A DNA stretch of 64,000 nt from Stenotrophomonas mori (GTDB taxonomy: Bacteria > Pseudomonadota > Gammaproteobacteria > Xanthomonadales > Xanthomonadaceae). The position numbers and the translations under genes were made by a program. Under the pieces are notes generated by a model that saw only the letters and a program-made list of their open reading frames with translations, was not told the DNA's origin and searched no databases. The stretch lies in contig NZ_JAIKTS010000002.1 of assembly GCF_023556335.1 (NCBI RefSeq), forward strand, positions 186,001 to 250,000, in the 5' to 3' direction. Positions 57,675 through 64,000 of the stretch are shown piece by piece (the stretch's first letter is position 1; each line of letters begins with the position of its first letter).

Positions 57675-58442
57675 TCACCCCAGCTGCACCCACGCCGGCG
57701 CATGGTCGCTGGGCCGCTCCCAGGTGCGCGGCTCGCGGTCGATGCCCGCGGCCACCACCCGCGGCCGCAGCGCTTCGGACACCAGGGTCAGGTCGATGCG
57801 CAGGCCCAGGTCGCGGCGGAAGCCGGCGGCCCGGTAGTCCCACCAGCTGAACACCCCGGCCTCGTCGCTGTGCAGCCGGAAGCCGTCGTGCAGGCCCAGC
57901 CGCAGCAGTCCCTCCAGCGCCCCGCGCTCGGCGCTGGAGGTGAGGATGTGGTCCTCGTTCCAGACCGCCGGGTCGTGCACGTCGCGCGCGTCCGGGGCGA
58001 TGTTGAAATCGCCCATCACCACCAGCTCCGGGTACCGGCCCAGCTCCTCCTCCACCCAGGCATGCACCGCCTCGAGCCAGCGCAGCTTGTAGGCGTACTT
58101 GTCGGTGCCCACGTCCTGGCCGTTGACCACGTACAGGTTGATGATCCGCACGCCGCCGACGGTGCCGGCGATGGCCCGCATCTGGGCATCCTCGAAACCG
58201 GGGATGCCGATCCGCACGTCCTCGATGGGGCTGCGCGACAGCAGCGCGACGCCGTTGTAGGTCTTCTGCCCGGCGAACACGCTGCGGTAGCCCAGCTCCA
58301 GCAGCCGGGTGTCGGGGAACTTGTGGTCCTCCAGCTTGGTTTCCTGCAGGCCGACCACGTCGGGGGCGAAACCGGCCAGCCACTGTTCCAGGTGCGGCAG
58401 GCGGACATTGAGCGAATTGACGTTCCAGGAAGCGATACGCAT
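57675..58442 (-). CDS. xthA: Exodeoxyribonuclease III
   Basis: 255 residues, slightly short of E. coli XthA (268). Motifs of the EEP fold: MRIASWNVNSLNVRL (Asn of the metal site), VVGLQETKLEDHKFP (catalytic Glu), YNGVALLSR, INLYVVNGQ, VVMGDFNIAPDARDVHD (D-x-N), FSWWDYRAAGFRRDLGLRIDLTLVS, and ERPSDHAPAWVQL (catalytic Asp-His). It acts as AP endonuclease and 3'-5' exonuclease in base-excision repair. It is the last housekeeping gene before the type I secretion region. Confidence 0.95.
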   Translation of the reverse strand: MRIASWNVNSLNVRLPHLEQWLAGFAPDVVGLQETKLEDHKFPDTRLLELGYRSVFAGQKTYNGVALLSRSPIEDVRIGIPGFEDAQMRAIAGTVGGVRIINLYVVNGQDVGTDKYAYKLRWLEAVHAWVEEELGRYPELVVMGDFNIAPDARDVHDPAVWNEDHILTSSAERGALEGLLRLGLHDGFRLHSDEAGVFSWWDYRAAGFRRDLGLRIDLTLVSEALRPRVVAAGIDREPRTWERPSDHAPAWVQLG

Positions 58443-58742
58443 ACATCATCCAGTCTTCTGCTTTCTTCCACTACCTTCATGCCCGGCGCCATACGCCCGC
58501 GATCACGGTGCGGTGCGCCGGGACGCGATGGATCCTCTCCGACGCCTTCGGCCGGCGGAGCCCAGCCCGGCACGAACACCGTCCAAAGGGGACGGCTTGA
58601 GCAACATGATGCTGTTGGCTTCCCCCACAATGAAGACCCGTCGATGATCGTGAACAACACGCGGACCAACGGCACAGTGGGTTGGACCGGCTATGCAGGA
58701 TGCCCCTGCATCACGCCATAAGACAACCCTGACCGGCCTGAC
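58443..58742. other. 300-base junction between xthA and the type I secretion operon, no gene seen
   Basis: Minus-strand transcription of the secretion operon ends here and xthA begins at its other side. ATGCAGG/CCTGCAT (58693-58699 with 58705-58711) forms a perfect 7-bp hairpin 32 bases past the HlyD-like stop, a possible terminator without T-tract. The rest has no conserved frame. Base composition becomes visibly less GC-rich on crossing this stretch. No tRNA or integrase remnant was recognised. Confidence 0.4.
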
Positions 58743-59936
58743 CTAGTTCAGCCGTGCCTTGATCAGGGGACGCAACAGGTAGTTCAGCACGCTGCGCTTG
58801 CCGGTCAGAATATCCACATCGGCCACCATGCCGGGGATGATCGGCAGCGTCTGGCCGTGCCGGCTCAGCTGGCTGCCATCGGTGCGGATCAATACTTGGT
58901 AGAACGACTCCTTGCCGCGTGGCGTCTGTTCCTCGATGGTGTCGGCACTGATCTGTTCGACCGTCCCATGGAGTTCGCCATAGATCGTGTAGTCGTATGC
59001 GGTGATCTTGACCTTGGCCGGCATGCCGGGCACCAGGAAGGCCACATCCCGTGGCTTGATCCGGGCCTCCACCAACAAGCGCTCTTCCACGGGAATGACC
59101 TCCATGATCGGCTCCCCCGGCGGGATGACACCACCGCGGGTATTGATCAGCACCGTGTTCACGCGGCCGCGGACGGGGGAAAGGATCTCCGTACGCCGCA
59201 GCTGGTCCTGCCGTTGATCTACGATGGGCTCGATGGCCGCCAGTTGCGCCTTGAGCTTGGAACGTTCGGTGTAGGCGTCCTGGAAATAGGTATTGCGCAG
59301 TTCGCCGAGTTTGCCGGTAAGCGTTGCAATCTCCTGGCTGAGCTTCAGTTCCTCCATCTGGCTCACCGCATTGCGCGCGACCAGCGGCCGCACAATCGCC
59401 AACTGCTCCCGGGCGATGGCCAGTTGCTGGCTGATGGCTGCGCTGCTCTGCTCCAGCGTGGCACGCCGTGACCGGTACAGGCCCTGCTCCGAGCGCGTCA
59501 ACGCACTATCGGTGGCGATGTCCGCGGGAAAGTGGATGGCGCCTGTACCAAGAACCTCCGCGTCCAGCCGGGCAATGGCGGCACGCAGCACCTGCGACTG
59601 GTTGGCAGACTCTTCGTAGTTGGTCCGGAAATGGGTGGCCTCAAGCCTGACCAGGGGCTGCCCCACTTCCACCAGGTCACCCTCCTTGACCAGCAGTTGA
59701 TCGAGGATGCCGCCCTCCAGGCTCTGGATCTTCTGCATGCGGCTGAAGGGCACAACCCTGCCTTCGCCCCGCGTGACCTGGTCCAACTGCGCAAAGGCAG
59801 CCCAACCGATGGCGATGGCCACCGTCGTCAGCAACACCCACAGCAATGGCCGGTAGACCGGGTGCGTGGTGGCAAGCAGCGGGTCTGAAAGACCACGCCT
59901 CAAGCGTTGCGCCAGCTTGCGCTTGTGCTCAGCCAT
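58743..59936 (-). CDS. Type I secretion membrane fusion protein (HlyD/LapC type)
   Basis: 397 residues. A basic cytosolic start (MAEHKRKLAQRLRRG) precedes one membrane helix near 32-50. Two lipoyl/barrel halves follow: EGRVVPFSRMQKIQSLEGGILDQLLVKEGDLVEVGQPLVRL and TEILSPVRGRVNTVLINTRGGVIPPGEPIMEVIPVEE. A coiled-coil hairpin (about 100-230, rich in Gln/Leu/Arg) lies between them. The C-terminal VKITAYDYTIYGELHGTVEQISADTIEEQTPRGKESFYQVLI is the HlyD/LapC signature. It bridges the ABC exporter to TolC. The start overlaps the ABC gene by 8 nt. Confidence 0.92.
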   Translation of the reverse strand: MAEHKRKLAQRLRRGLSDPLLATTHPVYRPLLWVLLTTVAIAIGWAAFAQLDQVTRGEGRVVPFSRMQKIQSLEGGILDQLLVKEGDLVEVGQPLVRLEATHFRTNYEESANQSQVLRAAIARLDAEVLGTGAIHFPADIATDSALTRSEQGLYRSRRATLEQSSAAISQQLAIAREQLAIVRPLVARNAVSQMEELKLSQEIATLTGKLGELRNTYFQDAYTERSKLKAQLAAIEPIVDQRQDQLRRTEILSPVRGRVNTVLINTRGGVIPPGEPIMEVIPVEERLLVEARIKPRDVAFLVPGMPAKVKITAYDYTIYGELHGTVEQISADTIEEQTPRGKESFYQVLIRTDGSQLSRHGQTLPIIPGMVADVDILTGKRSVLNYLLRPLIKARLN

Positions 59937-62085
59937 GACGCATCTCCGCGGCCTTGCCGCCAGCCTGCACCTGATTGCCCTGCACCACCTGGTCCAGCTC
60001 GCCGTCCATGATGATCCGCCCGTTACGCATCACCACCGCGCGATGCGCCAATGCCAGCATGCTGCGTTTGTGCGTGGTGAGTACCAGTGTGCGCTGCCCC
60101 AGCCAGCGCTGAAGGAACTCCACCACATGGGTTTCGCTGTGTTGGTCGAAGGCTGCGGTGGGTTCGTCCAGCAATACGATGGGAGGGTCCTGCAGGATCA
60201 CCCGCGCCAGCCCGATGGCTTGTCGCTGTCCGCCGGACAGGCTGCCATTTCCCAGCACCCGCTGGTCCAGCCCCTGCGGATTGCCGCGCACGAAGGCGCC
60301 CATTCCCACCGCGTCCAGCGCCTCGAGCAATTCATCATCGTCCCACGTCGCCCCTTCCAGGTTGAGGTTGTCACGCAGGCTTCCATGGAACAGGGCGACA
60401 TCCTGCGGCAGGTAACCGATGTTGCGGGCGCGGTCGGCCGGATCAATCTGCGAAAGCGCAACGTCATCCAACAACAGCGTTCCCTGCTGCGGGGCAACCC
60501 AGCCGGACAGCAGCCGCAGCAGGCTCGATTTGCCGGCACCGTTGCCCCCCAACAACGCCACCCGCTGCCCCGGTGCGATGGTCAACGCCTGCACGTCCAC
60601 CACATCGGGGCCATCGGCGAAGGCCATGCGCACATCCTGCAACTGATAACCACCCTGCAGACGCGGCTTGTACACGAACCGGCTGCCTTCCGGGCGCTCC
60701 TGCGCGGAGCCCACCAACTGATCCAGGCCCTCCATCGCCACCTTGGTGTGCTGCCAGCGGCCAAGCACCGCAGCCACCTGCGCCAGTGGTGCGATGGCGC
60801 GGGAGGAAAGGATGGATGCAGCCACCAGTGCGCCCACGGTCATGGCGCCGTCATTGATCCGGTACACACCGAACGCGACTACCCCGACGTAGCACAGTTG
60901 CTGCACCACGGCTGCGCCGTGGCTGAGGCTGGCAGTCAGCGTGCTGGACTTCAGCGAGGTGCTCGCCAGCTGTGCCGTCAGTGCTTCCCACTGTTTCAGG
61001 CTGCGGCCTTCGGCCCGCGTGGCCTTGACTGTTTCCAGGTGTTCAAAAGCCTCCAGCAGGACGCTGTTCTTCACCGCGCCCTCGCGCAGGTTCTGTCGCG
61101 ACAAGGCGCCCAGGTGGCGTTGCGCCAGCAGCCCGGGGATCACCATCAGTACACAGCCGATGACCGGAACCCAGACCACATGGCCGCCAATCAACGCGAT
61201 CAGCAGCAGGAACACGAACACGAACGGCAGGTCGCTGAGCAATGCTGCCGTGGAGGAAGTGAAGAAATCACGCACCCCCTCGAACTCCCGCACCTGGGTA
61301 CTGAATGCCCCCATCGACGCGGGCTTGGCGGAAATGCGCATCCCCAGCACGCGCGAGAACAGCAGGCTGCCCAACTGCAGGTCCAGGCGCTTGCCCAGCA
61401 CATGCAGCAACTGCCCGCGCAGGACGCGCAGCACTCCTTCGATCACCACCGCCAGGGCAACGCCGCTGGCCAACACCCACAAGGTATCGAACGCCGCCAC
61501 CGGCACCACCCGGTCGTAGACCTGCATGGCAAAGAGAGCGCTGGCGATGGCCAGCAGGTTGGCCACGAATGAGGCCACCCCCACTTCCACATAGGAACGC
61601 CACAAGCGACGCAACGGCCCGTAGAACCAATGTTCGGGACGGCTGGCCGCAAAATCACCGGCGCGCGGATCGGCACGGAAGCGCGCCTTGGCAAACACCG
61701 CCGTGCCGCTGTAGAGCTCGGCCGCCATCTGCCGCGGCAACGACTGCGTGCCCCCGTCAGCCTGGGGCACCTCCACCTGCACGTCTGCCTTGTCGATACC
61801 TGTAAGCAGCAGTGTGTTGCCGTTGTTGAGCAGCAACAGCGCCGGCAGCAGGTAGGCGTCCATGTCATCCAGCCCGTACGGGACGACTCGCGCATTCAAA
61901 TCAGCGCGGCGCAGCGCGCGCGGCACCCGCGACAGGGGCAGCCGGCCCTGCTCCAGGGCAATGCCCTCCACCAATTCTGCCGCACCCAGCGGCCTCCCGA
62001 GGCGGGCGCACAACAGCAGCAACCCTTCCTGCAGCGGATCAAGCGCACGCTCGTGCGCACCTGCCGTTGTTTCAGTGCGTGGCAT
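59929..62085 (-). CDS. Type I secretion ABC transporter with C39-like domain (LapB type)
   Basis: 718 residues from ATG 62085 (MPRTETTAGAHERALD). The first ~130 residues form a C39-peptidase-like domain in which the catalytic Cys is missing (LLLLCARLGRPLG, then DLNARVVPYGLDDMDAYLLPALLLL), as in HlyB/LapB exporters that bind but do not cut the substrate. Six membrane helices follow. The ATPase has Walker A GGNGAGKSS near 511, signature LSGGQRQ near 614 and VLLDEPTAAFD. It energises export of the RTX adhesin encoded upstream. The start lies 14 nt inside the TolC-like gene. Confidence 0.92.
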   Translation of the reverse strand: MPRTETTAGAHERALDPLQEGLLLLCARLGRPLGAAELVEGIALEQGRLPLSRVPRALRRADLNARVVPYGLDDMDAYLLPALLLLNNGNTLLLTGIDKADVQVEVPQADGGTQSLPRQMAAELYSGTAVFAKARFRADPRAGDFAASRPEHWFYGPLRRLWRSYVEVGVASFVANLLAIASALFAMQVYDRVVPVAAFDTLWVLASGVALAVVIEGVLRVLRGQLLHVLGKRLDLQLGSLLFSRVLGMRISAKPASMGAFSTQVREFEGVRDFFTSSTAALLSDLPFVFVFLLLIALIGGHVVWVPVIGCVLMVIPGLLAQRHLGALSRQNLREGAVKNSVLLEAFEHLETVKATRAEGRSLKQWEALTAQLASTSLKSSTLTASLSHGAAVVQQLCYVGVVAFGVYRINDGAMTVGALVAASILSSRAIAPLAQVAAVLGRWQHTKVAMEGLDQLVGSAQERPEGSRFVYKPRLQGGYQLQDVRMAFADGPDVVDVQALTIAPGQRVALLGGNGAGKSSLLRLLSGWVAPQQGTLLLDDVALSQIDPADRARNIGYLPQDVALFHGSLRDNLNLEGATWDDDELLEALDAVGMGAFVRGNPQGLDQRVLGNGSLSGGQRQAIGLARVILQDPPIVLLDEPTAAFDQHSETHVVEFLQRWLGQRTLVLTTHKRSMLALAHRAVVMRNGRIIMDGELDQVVQGNQVQAGGKAAEMRHG

Positions 62086-63355
62086 CGGCACGGGGGGGAC
62101 CTCCAAGCAGCACTCCAAGCTGCCCAACCTGGGCTGCGGCGCGGTAATCAATACGGATGCGTTCCATGCGCAACGTGGCCAGTTGACGTTCGGCTTCCAT
62201 CCGCTCGCGCTCCACGCTGAGCAGGTCAATGATGTCGCGACGCCCCACCTGGAACTGATCGCGATAAAGGCTGCCCACACGGCTGGACTCTGCCACCTGC
62301 TGGTCCAGCGCCTGCTCACGCAGTGCCAGCACCTGTGCACTGTCTGCCAGCGTGCGCATCTTGCGCGCCAGGTCACGGCGTGTTGCTTCAGTGGACCATT
62401 GCGCGGCGTCCAGGCGTTGCCGCGCGGCAAGCGGACGACGGAAACTGCTCAGGCCATGGGTGATGTCCATGCGCAGCCGCAGGGAGACACTGGCGTCATT
62501 TTCCATATGCCCGCCGATCTGCCGACGCAGTGCCGAAGCCTCCACGTTGAGCTGCGGCCGAAGCACAGCCCGCGCCTCGGCCAATTCGGCTTGGGCAGCG
62601 GCGGCCGCTTCATCCGCCTGCCGCAGCAGCGGTGCTGCTTCAATCGCCGCCGCCAGCCCCGCATGCTGCCAGGGCCATTCCGTGTCAGGCAGCACGGGCA
62701 TCTGCAACTGCCCCGGGTCTTGCCCGAGCAGCAACCTCAGTTGGCTATCGGCGTCCTGCAACGCCCCCTCTTCCATAGCCAACTGCTCACGTCCGCGTGC
62801 CAGTTCCAGCTGTGCGCGGTCCCGCTCCGTGCGATCGGCATAGCCGCTGTCACTGCGGTTGCCGGCCATGGTCCGCACGTTCTCCATGCGGCGCAGGAAG
62901 TCACGTACAACGGCAACCCGCTCGCGCGCCAGCATCACATCGAAATAGGTTTCGATGATGTCCAGGGCTGCGTCGTCACGTGCAACCTCCAGCGCACTGA
63001 GGTAGCGCCGCTGCGTGGCATTGGCCGCTTCCACCTGGCTGCGCGTGCGCCCCCAGTCGAACAGCATCTGCGACAACGTGGCGTCGTAGGCGACCTCAGA
63101 CATGCGGCCGGCCTGCGGTCCACCTGAAAGTTGCAGTGCAGGGAAATACCCGTCTTTTGCAATATCCACCTGCGTCCCGGCACGTTCGGCATCGGCCAGC
63201 GCCGCCCGCACCTGCGGGTGGATCGCCAGCCCCGATTTCACCGCCTGTTCCAGCGGCATCGCCTGTGCGCACAATGGCAGGCAAACCCCGAGGAACCAAG
63301 CGGCTCCTCGGGCAGGGCCATGACGCGGCCGGACATACTGCCTGTCACGACGCAT
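62072..63355 (-). CDS. TolC-family outer-membrane protein of the type I secretion system
   Basis: 427 residues from ATG 63355 (MRRDRQYVRPRHG); the GTG just before it is an alternative. A signal peptide (AAWFLGVCLPLCAQAM) ends near residue 33. The mature part has the TolC duplicated helical repeat: LEQAVKSGLAIHPQVRAALADAE, GPQAGRMSEVAYDATLSQMLFDWGRTRSQVEAANA and VARDDAALDIIETYFDVMLARERV. In the second half GSLYRDQFQVGRRDIIDLLSVERERMEAERQ appears. It forms the outer-membrane channel. Its ATG overlaps the adhesin TGA by one base, so the secretion genes are translated directly after the substrate gene. Confidence 0.9.
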   Translation of the reverse strand: MRRDRQYVRPRHGPARGAAWFLGVCLPLCAQAMPLEQAVKSGLAIHPQVRAALADAERAGTQVDIAKDGYFPALQLSGGPQAGRMSEVAYDATLSQMLFDWGRTRSQVEAANATQRRYLSALEVARDDAALDIIETYFDVMLARERVAVVRDFLRRMENVRTMAGNRSDSGYADRTERDRAQLELARGREQLAMEEGALQDADSQLRLLLGQDPGQLQMPVLPDTEWPWQHAGLAAAIEAAPLLRQADEAAAAAQAELAEARAVLRPQLNVEASALRRQIGGHMENDASVSLRLRMDITHGLSSFRRPLAARQRLDAAQWSTEATRRDLARKMRTLADSAQVLALREQALDQQVAESSRVGSLYRDQFQVGRRDIIDLLSVERERMEAERQLATLRMERIRIDYRAAAQVGQLGVLLGGPPRADATH

Positions 63356-64000
63356 CACACCACGACCTGCACCGTGTTGTCCTCGATCAGCAGCGTGGTG
63401 CTGCCGAAGGTATAGACGTCGTAGGTAGTGCCATTGATCAACTGCGTGCTGCCGGTATTCACCGCGCCCACGACATTCAGGATGTCGTTGTTCTCGCCGG
63501 TGATCTGCAACGTGTTGTTGGCATCGGTTATGGCATCCACCTCCGCTGCGGTCAGGGTCAGCACGCTCCCTGAATCGCCCTTGCCGAGGTCGATGCGCTC
63601 AAGGTTGCTGAGGGTACCGACGCCGACGGCGCTGTAGTCCAGGTCGATACCGTTGGCCAGGAGGAGCGTATCGAATCCCGCACCACCATCGATACTTACA
63701 AAATCGATCGCAGTGATCTGGATGGTGTCGTTGCCGCTGCCGGCCACCACATGATCGCCGGTGCCCACGTTCAAGATCAGGTCGCTGCCGTCGCCGCCAT
63801 TGATGTACTCCGAACTGCCGTGGGCACCGGACAGCACGTCGTCGCCGTAAGTTCCATTGACGTTGATCTGGCCGATGTTGAGCGCCAGACCGCTGGGGAC
63901 CAGAGTGATCCCGTAGGCGGCACTATCGTTGCCGCTGGAGTCGGTGGATACCAGGCTGAACGAGATCTGCGAGCCCAGGTTGAGGATGTCAGTCCTGTTC
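63355..64000 (-). CDS. RTX-type giant adhesin, C-terminal end (cut by window edge)
   Basis: 214 residues are visible, open to the right edge without a stop. YINGGDGSDLILNVGTGDHVVAGSGNDTIQ and SIDGGAGFDTLLLANG are RTX nonapeptide repeats that bind Ca2+. GTLSNLERIDLGKGDSGSVLTLTAAEVDAIT is the typical post-RTX block of biofilm adhesins. The last ~50 residues (VYTFGSTTLLIEDNTVQVVV) are the type I secretion signal. It is the export substrate of the downstream TolC/ABC/HlyD genes and probably a large surface adhesin of the BapA/LapA kind. No LapG/LapD genes are visible. The sequence has more A/T at third positions than the housekeeping genes. Confidence 0.88.
   Translation of the reverse strand, partial: NRTDILNLGSQISFSLVSTDSSGNDSAAYGITLVPSGLALNIGQINVNGTYGDDVLSGAHGSSEYINGGDGSDLILNVGTGDHVVAGSGNDTIQITAIDFVSIDGGAGFDTLLLANGIDLDYSAVGVGTLSNLERIDLGKGDSGSVLTLTAAEVDAITDANNTLQITGENNDILNVVGAVNTGSTQLINGTTYDVYTFGSTTLLIEDNTVQVVV

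Overview
The window is very GC-rich chromosomal DNA with tightly packed genes. Gene content points to a yellow-pigmented member of the Xanthomonadaceae/Lysobacteraceae (Gammaproteobacteria; Lysobacter, Luteimonas, Pseudoxanthomonas or Xanthomonas type). The strongest indicator is a complete xanthomonadin-type aryl polyene locus with the chorismatase XanB2 and the 3-hydroxybenzoate:ACP ligase XanA2. The polA / small-RNA / DUF2782 neighbourhood, the rhombosortase pair and the rsmG-parA-parB order agree. No rRNA, tRNA, insertion sequence, prophage or CRISPR array was seen.

Layout. (1) 1-6.9 kb: edge of a probable MgtE-like transporter, a KefB/KefC-type antiporter, a 1107-residue membrane-ankyrin protein, a YcgL protein, and a small secreted-protein gene broken by an in-frame TAA. 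(2) 6.9-24.6 kb: 18 minus-strand genes, nearly all overlapping or touching, that load, elongate, reduce, dehydrate, acylate/glycosylate, probably halogenate and export an aryl polyene. xanB2 is divergent and makes the aromatic starter. (3) 24.6-32.2 kb: a short-Q-loop cytochrome bd oxidase, an S9 peptidase, a Nudix protein, a small membrane protein, hemF and a DUF421 protein. (4) 32.2-35.9 kb: polA with a structured small RNA candidate downstream (sX13 / Spot 42 / ErsA position) and a DUF2782 lipoprotein divergent from it. (5) 35.9-42.3 kb: an ECF sigma factor coupled to a Ser/Thr kinase-TPR protein, an AraC-type regulator, a universal stress protein, and a CmlA/FloR-like exporter behind a leader peptide and perfect hairpin. 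(6) 42.3-48.1 kb: uvrD, rhombosortase with its GlyGly-CTERM lipoprotein substrate, a FAD/NAD(P)-binding protein, and rpmB-rpmG. (7) 48.1-58.4 kb: two secreted proteins, a DUF885 protein, a GT2/LAB_N/epimerase envelope-sugar group, parB-parA-rsmG, a Sfp-type phosphopantetheinyl transferase that could prime the polyene ACPs, a YeaQ-type membrane protein and xthA. (8) 58.7-64 kb: a type I secretion operon (RTX adhesin C-terminus, TolC, C39-like ABC exporter, HlyD) that looks less GC-rich than the rest.

Regulation. Five genes (hemF, polA, uvrD, the FAD-binding protein gene, rsmG) have a -10-like hexamer ending exactly six bases before the ATG and no Shine-Dalgarno, which suggests leaderless transcripts. 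The most unusual signals are the small RNA with C-rich loops after polA, the possible attenuator ahead of the phenicol-type exporter, the nonsense-interrupted gene at the end of the pigment operon, and the rhombosortase-substrate pair. All assignments come from reading the sequence by eye. No database search or folding program was run.
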